A stretch of DNA of 64,000 nt from PRS1 sp965250265. Its GTDB lineage: Bacteria; Bacteroidota; Bacteroidia; Flavobacteriales; Flavobacteriaceae. The stretch spans positions 372,001 to 436,000 of the forward strand of contig CBDFNO010000012.1 in NCBI GenBank assembly GCA_965250265.1, read 5' to 3'. Under the pieces are notes generated by a model that did no database searches, was not told where the DNA came from, and saw nothing but the letters and a program-made list of their open reading frames with translations. Of this stretch, positions 1 to 10,000 are shown one piece after another. How positions within the stretch are numbered: the stretch's first letter is position 1; every line of letters starts with the position of its first letter. Made by a program: the position numbers and the translations under genes.

Positions 1-1
1 A

Positions 2-325
2 AATGCAGCACTTACTAAATTACGCAAGCGAGCACGAATAGTTATTTGTGGAGCCATTTCACAATACAATAACAAAGAAGCAATGATAGGACCAAGCAAT
101 TATTTGTCACTTTTAGTTAATAGAGCTTCAATACAAGGAATGGTAGTTATGGATTATGCTAAAGATTATGGTATAGCTGCTCAAGACATGGGACTTTGGA
201 TGATGCAAGGTAAATTAAAAAGCAAAGAAGATATTTATGATGGTATAGAGAATTTTTACGAAACGTTTCAACGTTTATTTTCTGGAGATAAAATGGGTAA
301 ATTAGTATTGAAAGTCATTGAATAA
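2..325 (+). CDS. NADP-dependent oxidoreductase (MDR/CurA-like), C-terminal part
   Basis: The frame is open from base 2 to the stop at 325, so the gene starts before the window. The visible residues include ICGAISQYN and then GPSNY, which resemble the end of the cofactor domain and the C-terminal segment of the medium-chain reductase family that includes CurA and leukotriene B4 12-hydroxydehydrogenase-like enzymes. Such cytosolic enzymes reduce the double bond of alpha,beta-unsaturated carbonyls with NADPH. The glycine-rich NADPH motif lies outside the window, so substrate and cofactor cannot be judged here. An internal ATG at 83 is in frame but is not the true start. Family assignment is by resemblance. 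Confidence 0.7.
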   Translation, partial: NAALTKLRKRARIVICGAISQYNNKEAMIGPSNYLSLLVNRASIQGMVVMDYAKDYGIAAQDMGLWMMQGKLKSKEDIYDGIENFYETFQRLFSGDKMGKLVLKVIE

Positions 326-398
326 GTTAGGCTATCATTGAAAAAATTCCTAAAAAAGTTTATATTTGTATAATAACATTAAATAGTAACATTACCGA

Positions 399-854
399 AT
401 GGCGAAATCGCAACAGACTTTTAATAAATTAGAAAAAGAAAAAAAGCGTTTAAAAAAACGTGAAGACAAGCAAAAGAAAAAAGATGCACGAAAAGCAGAA
501 GCTAAAGAAAACCCACAAGGTATTCAGTTTGCTTATGTCGATCATAATGGAAATTTAACAGATACACCTCCAGATCCTACAATGAAAGTAAAGGTAGATG
601 TTGAGAGTATAGAAGTTGGTATTCCAAAAAGAGATGATAGCGATTTTGAAAAAGCAGATCCAATAAGAAATGGAAAAGTTTCTTTTTACGATACCTCAAA
701 AGGTTTCGGATTTATTATAGATGATGAAAATAACGAAAAATATTTTTTCCATGTAAGTGGTTTAATAGATGAAGTGGCAGATAATGACAAAGTGACTTTC
801 GAGCTTGAACGAGGTATGAAAGGAATGAATGCAGTACGCGTAAAAAAGGTGTAG
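399..854 (+). CDS. cold-shock-domain protein with basic N-terminal tail
   Basis: This 151-residue protein has a lysine-rich, probably helical N-terminus (about residues 1-45), a linker, and a C-terminal cold-shock domain (about residues 88-151). The RNP1-like motif KGFGFI and the RNP2-like motif YFFHVS are both present, so single-stranded nucleic acid binding is expected. It lacks the helicase or DUF domains seen in longer relatives. It is probably a cytosolic RNA chaperone. It follows the oxidoreductase gene by 73 bases on the same strand and may have its own promoter. A 19-codon ORF and a clear terminator follow. Confidence 0.85.
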   Translation: MAKSQQTFNKLEKEKKRLKKREDKQKKKDARKAEAKENPQGIQFAYVDHNGNLTDTPPDPTMKVKVDVESIEVGIPKRDDSDFEKADPIRNGKVSFYDTSKGFGFIIDDENNEKYFFHVSGLIDEVADNDKVTFELERGMKGMNAVRVKKV

Positions 855-880
855 TGTAATAATTAAATACAATAAATAAA

Positions 881-940
881 ATGAAAATTCTTGGCGACAT
901 AGAACACACTATCGAAGAAGTTCGTCAATTAAATATATAA
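881..940 (+). CDS. possible 19-codon ORF
   Basis: An ATG-to-TAA frame of 19 codons lies between the cold-shock gene and the terminator, preceded by an A-rich leader like those of nearby genes. It would encode a short acidic peptide starting MKILGDIEH. I do not recognise it. It could be chance or the remnant of a lost gene. Confidence 0.25.
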   Translation: MKILGDIEHTIEEVRQLNI

Positions 941-973
941 CTCTGAAACAAAATATTGTTTCGGAGTTTTTTT
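941..973 (+). terminator. rho-independent terminator
   Basis: CTCTGAAACA pairs with TGTTTCGGAG across a six-base loop, followed by seven T. It would end transcription of the cold-shock gene. Confidence 0.85.
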
Positions 974-1131
974 ATATCTTTAAATAAGAAATATACATGA
1001 ATAAATTTAATCGATTTATTCCCCAAAGCAACTGATTAAATATTTCATGAGAGAAAGATTGCAAATCAAATTTTGCATCATTTCTTAATTTTATTATTAG
1101 TTTTTTTTGTTAATAAATAAAATTCAAGCAC

Positions 1132-3246
1132 ATGAAAATATATGATGACAAACACATTAAAAATGTAGCCTTTGTTGGGGCACATAATAGCGGAAAAACA
1201 ACCTTGGCTGAAACCATGCTTTTCGAAGCAGGATTGTTAAACAGACGTGGTACTATTGAACAAAAAAACACCGTTGCAGACTACCATGAAATTGAACAAG
1301 AACGAGAAGCTTCAATTTTTGCAACACCGCTTCATACCGAATGGCGTAACTACAAAATAAACATTATTGATACTCCTGGATTAGACGATTTTATTGGAGA
1401 GATAATTTCATCAATAAGAGTTTCAGATACAATTGTAACCGTTTTAAATGCACAGCATGGAGTTGAAATTGGAACAGAAATTATTTGGAATTATGTCGAT
1501 AAATATTTAAAACCAACGCTATTTGTTGTTAATCAAATTGATCATCCTAATGCAAATTTCGAAGAAAGTTTTAAAAGCATAAAATCTTTAGTTGGTAATC
1601 ATGCAGTTCAAATACAATACCCAATTGTTATAGATGGAGCGCAATGTATTATTGATGTATTGAAAATGAAACTTTATAAGTTTTCGCCTGAAGGTGGTAA
1701 GCCTGAAAAGTTTCCAATACCAGATGATCAAAAAGAATTGGCAGACGAATTACATAATGAATTGGTTGAAAAAGCTGCGGAAAATGACGAAGAATTATTA
1801 GAATTATTTTTTGACAAGGGCACCTTAAATGAGGATGAAATGCGCCAAGGAATTAAAGTAGGAATGTTAAATCATGAGTTATTTCCTGTGTTTTGTGTAT
1901 CGGCTTTAAATGATATGGGAACAGGAAGATTAATGGGCTTTATCGATAATGTAGTTCCAGCAGCAGCCGATTTAAAGCCTGAGCAAAGTGTAGAAGGAAA
2001 TGCTATAATTCGAGAAAAAGAAGAACCAACCGCATTATTTGTTTTTAAAACAGTATTTCAACCTAATTTGGGTCAAATCACATTCTTTAAAGTAAAATCA
2101 GGTGAAGTCAAACTCAATGATAAATTAGTAAATTCCAGAAATGAGGAAACAGAAATCCTCAATCAGCTTTTCATTATGGATGGTAAAAAGAGAGAACCTG
2201 TATCCAAATTAACTGTAGGTGATATTGGCGCAACTTTAAAACTAAAATATACCGAAACCAATGATACGCTACATACATCACGTAAACCTATTACTATAAA
2301 GCCAATTCAATATCCTAAACCAAGAATAAAGAAAACTGTAGGAGCAGTTAATAAGAAGGATGAAGAAAAGCTTCATGAAGCGCTTAGAAAACTTCATAGT
2401 CAAGATCCAACCGTAAAATCTGAATATTCTAAAGAGTTAAGGCAGCAACTGATAGGTTGTCAAGGAGAATTACACTTGGCAACAATAGATTGGGCATTGA
2501 AAAACACTTATGGAATTGAAGCCAAATTCGAAAAACCAAAAATTCCATATAGAGAAACTATACAGAAATCATCTATTGCAAGTTATAAACATAAAAAGCA
2601 ATCTGGTGGATCAGGACAATTTGGTGAAGTACACTTAAAAATTGAGCCTTGGCATGAAGGTATGGAAGAACCAGGAGGATTTAATATTAGAGGAAAAGAA
2701 GAAGTAGATTTACCTTGGGGTGGCAAGCTCGTATTTTATAATTGTATTGTTGGTGGTGTTATTGATGTACGATACCTGCAATCTATTATGAAAGGAATTT
2801 TGGAAGTAATGGAAAATGGTCCAATCACAAAATCATTTGTAAGAGATGTAAGAGTAATGGTGTTTGATGGTAAAATGCACTCTGTTGATTCTAATGATAT
2901 TTCATTTAAAATTGCAGGAGCCCATGCTTTTAAAGAAGCTTTTTTAAATGCTAAGCCTAAATTACTTGAACCTGTTCAAACATTAGAAGTAAAAGTTCCT
3001 GAAGAAATGGTTGGTAATGTAATGACAGATTTGCAATCCCGAAGATCTATTATACAGGGATTTGAAAATAATAATAATTACCAAATATTAAAATGTGTAA
3101 CACCTTCTGCTGAATTGTATGGATATTCAACAGACTTACGATCCTTAACTCAAGGCCGAGCAACATTCAGCGCAGATTTTTCGTCGTATCAACCTGTTCC
3201 ACAAAATATTCAGGAAGAATTAATTAAAATGAGCACTAACAATTAA
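1132..3246 (+). CDS. elongation factor G-like GTPase
   Basis: The protein has 704 residues, the usual EF-G length, with the GTPase domain first and EF-G domains II to V following. The G1 loop is GAHNSGKT (16-23), G3 is DTPGLDDF (80-87) and G4 is NQID (134-137). In canonical EF-G, G3 reads DTPGH and the histidine activates the hydrolytic water. Here leucine 84 replaces it, and the usual RGITI of switch I reads REASI. This points to an EF-G paralogue of the EF-G2-like type rather than the housekeeping translocase; family members may act in translation stress or ribosome recycling, but the role here is unknown. The next gene follows after 11 bases and is probably co-transcribed. Confidence 0.85.
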   Translation: MKIYDDKHIKNVAFVGAHNSGKTTLAETMLFEAGLLNRRGTIEQKNTVADYHEIEQEREASIFATPLHTEWRNYKINIIDTPGLDDFIGEIISSIRVSDTIVTVLNAQHGVEIGTEIIWNYVDKYLKPTLFVVNQIDHPNANFEESFKSIKSLVGNHAVQIQYPIVIDGAQCIIDVLKMKLYKFSPEGGKPEKFPIPDDQKELADELHNELVEKAAENDEELLELFFDKGTLNEDEMRQGIKVGMLNHELFPVFCVSALNDMGTGRLMGFIDNVVPAAADLKPEQSVEGNAIIREKEEPTALFVFKTVFQPNLGQITFFKVKSGEVKLNDKLVNSRNEETEILNQLFIMDGKKREPVSKLTVGDIGATLKLKYTETNDTLHTSRKPITIKPIQYPKPRIKKTVGAVNKKDEEKLHEALRKLHSQDPTVKSEYSKELRQQLIGCQGELHLATIDWALKNTYGIEAKFEKPKIPYRETIQKSSIASYKHKKQSGGSGQFGEVHLKIEPWHEGMEEPGGFNIRGKEEVDLPWGGKLVFYNCIVGGVIDVRYLQSIMKGILEVMENGPITKSFVRDVRVMVFDGKMHSVDSNDISFKIAGAHAFKEAFLNAKPKLLEPVQTLEVKVPEEMVGNVMTDLQSRRSIIQGFENNNNYQILKCVTPSAELYGYSTDLRSLTQGRATFSADFSSYQPVPQNIQEELIKMSTNN

Positions 3247-3257
3247 AATTTATAAAT

Positions 3258-3638
3258 ATGCAGACTAAAGTATTATATTTAAGTGATTTAAAATTTAATT
3301 TAGAGACATGGAGAAGAGAATTACGATTTCATTTTAATGAAATGGATACTTTTCAAGAAAAGCTTGAGGAAATTGCTGGTAGAGAATATAGAAGAGAAAT
3401 GGCAATACCTTTAGAGAATTTTCAGAATAGAATTATGATAGAAAAAAACGTAATTTCTAAATTATCGCATAGATGTAAAGCAAAAATGAGAAATATAAGT
3501 TTAGTAAATTACAATGAAACTTTAGACGGAAGGCTTCAAAATGAACAAAGCCCCTTGAGAGATGATATGAAAACTTATATTAAGCTTCACTATGAGCTTA
3601 AAGAAGATATGATGGATTACTTTTTAGAATGGCTTTAA
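3258..3638 (+). CDS. hypothetical coiled-coil protein
   Basis: A 126-residue cytosolic protein with no signal peptide or membrane segment, rich in charged residues and with a helical look throughout. I do not recognise a domain. It starts 11 bases after the EF-G-like gene and shares its terminator, so the two probably form a transcription unit. This suggests, but does not show, a link to the EF-G-like factor. Confidence 0.7.
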   Translation: MQTKVLYLSDLKFNLETWRRELRFHFNEMDTFQEKLEEIAGREYRREMAIPLENFQNRIMIEKNVISKLSHRCKAKMRNISLVNYNETLDGRLQNEQSPLRDDMKTYIKLHYELKEDMMDYFLEWL

Positions 3639-3666
3639 TTGGAGTTTTTTATTTCAATAAATTGAT

Positions 3667-3714
3667 AAAAAAAAAGCTGAATTTTATGTTTTAAACTAAA
3701 ATTCAGCTTTTTTT
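3667..3714. terminator. bidirectional rho-independent terminator
   Basis: AAAAAAAGCTGAATTTTA pairs with TAAAATTCAGCTTTTTTT around a ten-base loop. A-run and T-run flank both sides, so it can serve the EF-G operon on the plus strand and the tiny ORFs on the minus strand. Confidence 0.85.
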
Positions 3715-3730
3715 AATTCCTATGCAACTC

Positions 3731-3865
3731 TTAATTTGTGATTCGGAAGTTTCCTGTAAGCATAATTTCTTCATAATTTTTAAAATTTATTCTGTTATAA
3801 TTAATCTTAATTAATTTTTGTGTAATCATTGATAATTTCTGCTTATTACTATTAAATGTTCTCAT
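3731..3865 (-). CDS. small basic ORF 3 (44 codons)
   Basis: Read on the minus strand from the ATG at 3865, this encodes a 44-residue basic peptide beginning MRTFNSNKQKLS. It is last in a row of three short ORFs and runs almost to the bidirectional terminator. Its first residues resemble those of the 28-residue ORF before it (MRNLNK), and an AATTAATAATTAAAGAC leader precedes the ATG. No family is recognised. Coding status rests on the tandem arrangement only. Confidence 0.4.
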   Translation of the reverse strand: MRTFNSNKQKLSMITQKLIKINYNRINFKNYEEIMLTGNFRITN

Positions 3866-3913
3866 GTCTTTAATTATTAATTGTTAATAATTTGTTGTTT
3901 AGTTTTTTACGGT

Positions 3914-4000
3914 TTAACTATAACGTCTTTTCTCATTCCATACGCGTGATCTTGTAACGCTTAATCTCTTTGGAATTCTAACTTTGTTTAAATTTCTCAT
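3914..4000 (-). CDS. small basic ORF 2 (28 codons)
   Basis: A 28-residue basic peptide that shares LNKVRIPKRLS and the ending VWN-x-KRRYS with the 28-residue ORF at 4048-4134. The two ORFs have the same length and nearly the same stop context, and the DNA is an imperfect tandem duplication of about 130 bases. The in-frame reading continues upstream as a longer open frame to 4177, but the conserved start at 4000 matches its sister. Function is unknown; the charge would suit nucleic-acid or ribosome binding. Confidence 0.5.
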   Translation of the reverse strand: MRNLNKVRIPKRLSVTRSRVWNEKRRYS

Positions 4001-4047
4001 GGTTCTAATTTTTAATTGGTTTATAAATAGTTTTAATTTTCTACAGT

Positions 4048-4134
4048 TTAACTGTAACGTCTTTTTGTATTCCATACAATACCTTTGGTAGTGCTTAATC
4101 TTTTTGGAATTCTTACTTTGTTTAATGTTGTCAT
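4048..4134 (-). CDS. small basic ORF 1 (28 codons)
   Basis: First of the tandem short ORFs on the minus strand. It encodes a 28-residue basic peptide beginning MTTLNKVRIPKRLS and ending KRRYS. Conservation with ORF 2 at the protein level, including identical length, supports real coding. A perfect inverted repeat at 4195-4217 lies about 60 bases upstream and could be an operator. Confidence 0.5.
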   Translation of the reverse strand: MTTLNKVRIPKRLSTTKGIVWNTKRRYS

Positions 4135-4194
4135 TTTTATGTTTTTTAATGTTTTGTTTATACCTAATAGACGACATTAAATTATAATTGTTAC

Positions 4195-4217
4195 AGTACT
4201 ATGCATTAAATAGTACT
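4195..4217. promoter_or_regulatory. 8-bp inverted repeat, possible operator
   Basis: AGTACTAT and ATAGTACT form a perfect inverted repeat around seven bases, upstream of the minus-strand tiny ORFs. No T-run follows, so an operator is more likely than a terminator. Confidence 0.35.
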
Positions 4218-4336
4218 ATTTTAACATATTTTAACGTTTGAATTAAAAAAAGAGTAGGGGAAATGACTGAAAATGATAGATTGAAATATAAATACTAAAT
4301 ATTTCTGTTTGTTATATATTAAATATATTTCTTAAT

Positions 4337-5251
4337 TTAGTTGTAGAAGGCCTTTGCAATTTGTGCAGCTAATTTAGCATTATTGTACACTAATTCTATA
4401 TTAGCTTCTAAACTTAAGCCACCAGTAAGTTCTTTAACTTTATCGAGTAGAAAGGGTGTGCTCTCCTTTCCTTTGATACCCAATTCTTTTTCTTTAATGA
4501 GTGCTTTATCAATTGCACTTTTCATGACATCAAAATCCAATTGTTTGTCTTTTGGAATCGGGTTAGCAACAATAACGCCTCCTTTAAGATTTAATTTCCA
4601 TTTAGTTTTTAGGAGTTGAGCAATTTCTGAATGGCTTTGAATATTGTAGTTCACTTTAAAGCCACTCTTTTGTGTGTAAAATGCAGGCAATTCATCTGTT
4701 TGATAACCAAGGACTGGAATACCAAAAGTCTCTAAATATTCTAACGTTAAGCCTAAATCAAGAATTGCTTTTATTCCTGCGCAAACAACAGCAACGTTTG
4801 TATTTGCAAGCTCTTGTAAATCGGCAGAAATATCAAAACTTTCAGAAGCTCCTCGATGAACTCCACCAATACCGCCAGTCGCAAAAATTCGTATTCCAGC
4901 AAGGTCAGCAGCAATCATCGTTGACGCTACTGTTGTGGCTCCATCAATTTTTTGTGATAATAAATAGGGTAAATCTCTACGACTTGCTTTTATGATTTTG
5001 CTTCCAGATTTTGCTAAATAGTCAATTTCATTTTTTGTTAATCCTATTTTTATTTTTCCATCTATTAACGCTATAGTAGCAGGTACAGCTCCATTATCTC
5101 TTACAATCTGTTCTACTTGTAAAGCTGTTTCTTTATTTTGTGGATAAGGCATTCCGTGTGAAATAATTGTAGATTCCAATGCAACGATGGGTAAGTTGTT
5201 ATCTAACGCCTTTTCGACTTCAGGATGTATATCGAGATAATTTGCAATCAT
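4337..5251 (-). CDS. psuG: pseudouridine-5'-phosphate glycosidase
   Basis: This enzyme reversibly cleaves pseudouridine 5'-phosphate to uracil and ribose 5-phosphate, the second step of pseudouridine catabolism. The family motifs ALESTIISHG (with the catalytic glutamate), ASRRDLP, FATGGIGGVHRG and CAGIKAILD (with the Schiff-base lysine position) are all present. The start at 5251 is chosen over the ATG ten codons upstream because it overlaps the stop of psuK in ATGA, giving a 304-residue protein of normal family length. The coupling to psuK fixes the pathway. Confidence 0.93.
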   Translation of the reverse strand: MIANYLDIHPEVEKALDNNLPIVALESTIISHGMPYPQNKETALQVEQIVRDNGAVPATIALIDGKIKIGLTKNEIDYLAKSGSKIIKASRRDLPYLLSQKIDGATTVASTMIAADLAGIRIFATGGIGGVHRGASESFDISADLQELANTNVAVVCAGIKAILDLGLTLEYLETFGIPVLGYQTDELPAFYTQKSGFKVNYNIQSHSEIAQLLKTKWKLNLKGGVIVANPIPKDKQLDFDVMKSAIDKALIKEKELGIKGKESTPFLLDKVKELTGGLSLEANIELVYNNAKLAAQIAKAFYN

Positions 5252-6168
5252 TCCAAAGCTTTTAAAACTTTTTCTACACAAATATCTGGATGTACTGCAT
5301 TTTTATGTTGAATAGTAACTAGAGCACAAGCAGAAGCAAATTGCATCATATCATATAGCTCTAATCCTTTAGTTTCACCATAAATCACTCCAGCCATAAA
5401 AGCATCTCCTGCACCATTAGTATTTACAGGTGTTATAATATTATTTTTGCCTATGTATATTTCATTTTCATCACCATAAGCCACACCATCTATACCTAAA
5501 GTAATAAATACTTTTTTAATGCCTAACCCCAAAAAATGTGCAACAATTTTTTCATAATCACTTTCATATTCAACTTTTATATTACTTAACAATTCCGCTT
5601 CTAAAGCATTACACTTCAATATGTATAAACGATCAAGAATCGACTTCGCCTTTAATGCTTTTTTAGCAGAGACTGCTTCTAAAGCAAAACGTGTGTCTGG
5701 TAGTTTTTCAGTCACTAATTCCAAGATCGATGTCGGTAAATTTGTTTCAATGATACAATAATCACTTTGAGCAATAACATATAAATTATCTAAAATGAAA
5801 GAATCTGGTATATCATCGTAGATGTCCATTGCAGAAAGCCCTAATGCCATATCATTAAAACGATCTAATATTGCCATAAAAAAAGAGGTTTTTCGATTCT
5901 TTCTAGTCAAACTGTGTTTAATTGAAATATTTAAATCATTACATGAATTTATTATCATTTTAGCGAATTCATCATCAGCCAAAACACTTAAAAATTCAAC
6001 ATCAAAATCAAGGTGCATTAAGTTTTCGGCTATATTTCTTCCAACACCTCCAAGAATGGTTTCAAGTGTACCAATATTTGCATCTTTATAAATTAGTTTT
6101 TCTTTAGAAAATCCAATTAAATCAATATTGGCTGCACCAATTACAGTTATTTTAGGTTTATCTTTCAT
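5248..6168 (-). CDS. psuK: pseudouridine kinase, PfkB family
   Basis: A 306-residue ribokinase-type sugar kinase. The first PfkB signature is seen in LGGVGRNIAENL (about residues 39-50) and the second in NTNGAGDAFMAGV (about 252-264), where the GAGD aspartate is the catalytic base. It would phosphorylate pseudouridine at the 5' position with ATP and pass the product to PsuG, whose start overlaps its stop by four bases. The gene is divergent from the BtpA-family gene with 67 bases between the starts, so they may share regulation. Confidence 0.9.
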   Translation of the reverse strand: MKDKPKITVIGAANIDLIGFSKEKLIYKDANIGTLETILGGVGRNIAENLMHLDFDVEFLSVLADDEFAKMIINSCNDLNISIKHSLTRKNRKTSFFMAILDRFNDMALGLSAMDIYDDIPDSFILDNLYVIAQSDYCIIETNLPTSILELVTEKLPDTRFALEAVSAKKALKAKSILDRLYILKCNALEAELLSNIKVEYESDYEKIVAHFLGLGIKKVFITLGIDGVAYGDENEIYIGKNNIITPVNTNGAGDAFMAGVIYGETKGLELYDMMQFASACALVTIQHKNAVHPDICVEKVLKALE

Positions 6169-6235
6169 CTTTATAGGGGATTAAATAAAAACTCTCTTAA
6201 ATTTAAGTAATTTTACAAGATACAGCAGTAAAGAT

Positions 6236-7042
6236 ATGCAAAAGTTTAAGTCAATTTTTAAAAAAGAGAAACCAATTATTGGAGTCATTCATGTTAAGGC
6301 ATTGCCAGGAACACCAAAGCATAAATTAAGCAGCTCACAAATTATAGACGAAGCAGTTATAGAAGCTAGAATTTATAAAAAAGCAGGCATAGATTCTATA
6401 ATTATCGAAAACATGCACGATGTTCCATATTTAAAAGGTCAAGTAGGGCATGAGGTGAGTGCTTTAATGTGTTTAATAGCATATTTAATAAAACAAGAAA
6501 CCAATATCCCTATTGGTATTCAAATTTTGGCTGGTGCAAATAAAGAAGCTCTGGCAGTAGCAAAAGCTTCAGGTTTGGATTTTATACGAGCCGAAGGTTT
6601 TGTATTTGCTCATACTGCAGATGAAGGCATTATTGAAGCTCAAGCTGGCGATTTATTGCGTTATCGTAAACAAATAGATGCTGATGCTGTGGCTATTTTT
6701 ACAGATATTAAAAAGAAACACAGCTCACATGCTATTACTGAAGATGTATCTTTATTGGATACTGCAAAAGCTGCTCGTTTCTTTTTAAGTGATGGTGTTG
6801 TTGTTACCGGAAGCCATACAGGAGTTTCGGCCTCGGTAGAAGAATTAAAAACTTTAAAGGATGCTTTAGACTTTCCTGTTTTGGTAGGTTCGGGGATTAC
6901 CTTAGACAATGTCGCTACCTATTTACCCATTTGTGATGCTATGGTCGTAGGTTCATATTTTAAAGATGGTGGCTATTGGGAAAATAAGCTCAACTACGAG
7001 CGAGTCGCTAAATTTATGGAGTTCGTGAAAAGTAATGTTTAG
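6236..7042 (+). CDS. BtpA/SgcQ family TIM-barrel protein
   Basis: The 268 residues fit the BtpA/SgcQ family: IGVIHVKALPGTP near the N-terminus, AGIDSIIIENMHDVPY, and a C-terminal VLVGSGIT followed by AMVVGSYFK, the latter resembling a phosphate-binding TIM-barrel end. The reaction of the family is unknown. BtpA was named for an effect on photosystem I in cyanobacteria, and SgcQ belongs to a sugar gene cluster in E. coli. The head-to-head placement with psuK-psuG suggests a nucleoside or sugar-phosphate role. It is cytosolic and ends 17 bases before the convergent nSTAND gene. Confidence 0.85.
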   Translation: MQKFKSIFKKEKPIIGVIHVKALPGTPKHKLSSSQIIDEAVIEARIYKKAGIDSIIIENMHDVPYLKGQVGHEVSALMCLIAYLIKQETNIPIGIQILAGANKEALAVAKASGLDFIRAEGFVFAHTADEGIIEAQAGDLLRYRKQIDADAVAIFTDIKKKHSSHAITEDVSLLDTAKAARFFLSDGVVVTGSHTGVSASVEELKTLKDALDFPVLVGSGITLDNVATYLPICDAMVVGSYFKDGGYWENKLNYERVAKFMEFVKSNV

Positions 7043-7059
7043 CTCAATTAGTTAAATCC

Positions 7060-10000
7060 CTATTTATTTTCAAAATTGTTCAGTTTATGAATTATATAAT
7101 CTTCTGACGACATTTCGATTTCATCATAATCTCCAGACATATCTAAACCGTTGTTTTTAAGAAATTCCTCCAAAGACATACTTGGGTTTAGATCCCAAAA
7201 CCTAATCAAGCCATTGTCGTCACCAGTTACTAATTGATTTGTTATTGGGTTGAGACTGGCACATTGAATTCGATAGGAGTTGTCATTTAATTCTTTGATA
7301 ATTCCAAATCTATTGGCATCCCAGATCACAGCAGTACCGTTACGATAAATAGCCACAATATGTTTTTCTCCAAAAATGACTTGAACAACAGAATCTTCAT
7401 TACCATATAATTGCATTATAGAATCCGGATCATTCGCATTAATATGAAACACACGCTTATCGAATGACCCTGTTATAATTTTGTTTCCACTTGGTGAAAA
7501 TGCCACACTTGAGACCACGTTTTTAGATGGGATAGACCATAAAACAGAGTTTTTACCAGCAGTGGACCAAAGTTTTGTGGTATTATCTTCAGAGCCGGAA
7601 ATTATGAATTTATTATCGGGCGATATTACTACAGACCTCACTCTGCTGCTATGTCCTGAATATTTCTTTATCAAGTTACCTTCTTTATCCCACAAATAAA
7701 CATCATTTTCAAAAGCAGTTACAATTAGCCCACCATCTTGAGAAATGGATGCTGCACTTAACCTTGCATAGCCTGCATTTTCATGTTTAAATTTAGCACT
7801 TTTTTGACCATTACGATCAAATAAATATGCTGTTAAAGAATAATTTCCTACAAAAAAAGACTGGCGATCAGGAGCCATAACTAGAGCCGATATATAATCA
7901 TAACCAAGCTCTGAATGACTGGGAAATAACGAATCGATTTCTTGTGTTTCAACTCCTAAATTCCATTTCCTCATACTTTTAAAATCTCTTGCTATAACCT
8001 CGTTGTCGTCATAAGACCAAATAACTTGTTCAATTTTTGAATCTTCGAAGAGAGACTTGCTTACGTTCATTGCCTCTTTGATCTTCCATTTACGAATGGT
8101 GCCATCATAGGAATAAGATTCCACGGTATTGTTATTTCCCATTTGTATATGATAAATACGATCGGTATGTCCTATAAATTCCTGCACTAAAACACCGTTG
8201 GTGTCTAGTAATGATAATACATTGTCGTTTGTTCCAATAAAGAAATAATCATTATTTGTTGGTACAAAGGACACAAAATTAACCGCATCTCTTTGTCCTT
8301 TAAACGGTGTTAATTCTTTTGTTGTTTGATCCCATATAGCAGCTGAATTTTCCAGATAACCTATAAGTAACTTATTTCTATTATCCGAGAATTCTGAAGT
8401 GATTTTAGAGCCATTAATCTCTTCAGCTGAATTTTTATCAAGATATTTTAAATAAGAGTTATACTGTTTATTTTTAAGATTTTTAAGATCACCAATAGTA
8501 AAATAATTAGAAGTAAATATTGCCATTTCACCAGATCCAGAAAACTCTATCCCTGCAATAGGTTGGGTGAATCGATATTTTTTCCAATTCTTCCCATCTG
8601 TAGATTGTACTAAACCAGATCCAGTATAAAATTTAATAGTTTTATTAACCGTTGTAACAGAGCGAATTGTCTCTAGCTTAACAATAATTGAATCTCCAAT
8701 AATGGTGTCTATAATTCGTCTATTATAAATGGCTTCCCATTTTTTATCATTCATATCATAACGATAAAGAGATCCATTGTAACCACCTATAAGCACCTTT
8801 TCATTATTATCTATAAATGTTATGGCGGTAATACGATTTAAAGCATCGTCTGGCTTCTTAATATTTAAGGAATCATTCGGTAACTTAAATTGATATTTAA
8901 CCTCACCTGTTTTATTATATATGGTAGCGCCACCAACTGAATCTACAGCAATAATTAAATTACCATTATCATCAGTTTCAAAAAATGCTATTTTCTTATT
9001 TGAAATCCTTCCTGTAATATTATAAATAGAATTTTTATTATAAATATCTTTTTGTGCTATAAAGAATGCCGAATCGCTAAATTTCTCGAATGCCAAGATC
9101 TCTCCTTGCAAGGCCAACGTAGGGTCTTTATCGAGTACGTTTTGTGCAGCAAAATGTAAATTAAAGGCAGAATTTCTGTTGGATTCACGCAGGCCATACC
9201 AGGCGCTAAATCCAATAATCAAGATCAATATTGTTATAAAACCATAAAGATAAACACGTTTTCTTTTTTGCAAATGTTTGTCTTGCTTTTCGCTATTTAA
9301 TAAATAGGTTTGGCTTTCCTCGAAACCTTCTTTATAACGGTTTGCCCAAACGGCTTTTGGTTGGAACTTGTTAAACCAATCTAAAGCCAAATGCAATTCG
9401 CTTCCACTTAATAGGTCTTTTTTTTGTGCATCATGTAGCCGTCGTGCCTCATCCAACTGCTTGTAATTGTTTGCAAATTCTGCTTCTTCATCTACCCATT
9501 CGCCTAAAGTATCCCATTGGCGTATTAAACTTTCATGAGAAATATCAATGATCTTTTCATTGGTATCCCCAACATTTCCAAGAATTAAAAAGGAACGCTT
9601 GTCCTTTATAAAATGATCTATAACAGTATCTAATTGTTTTTCGGTAGCTCCGGTTAATTCCTTAAGTTCACTATATAAAACAGGGCGTCTAATTTTGCGG
9701 CCGCTTTCATCAATATCGGTAAGTGCTTTAAAAATATCTTTAGACATCTCAACTTCTTTTTCGTTCATATCATCAAGTGCTTCGTCTGCGTGTTGAGATA
9801 AGGCATTTTCGATACCTCCAATTTTATTATAGTCCTCAATATCTAGTTCACCACTTTTATCGGTTTGCATTTCATAGTGCCAAATACGCATTAATGCGTG
9901 TTGGAGTAGTGGCAACTCATCTTTAACTTTCCCAAGGTCATTTAATAATTTAGAAGTTAGGTTAGAATTAAATTTACCACCATATAATCTTGCAGGTCCT

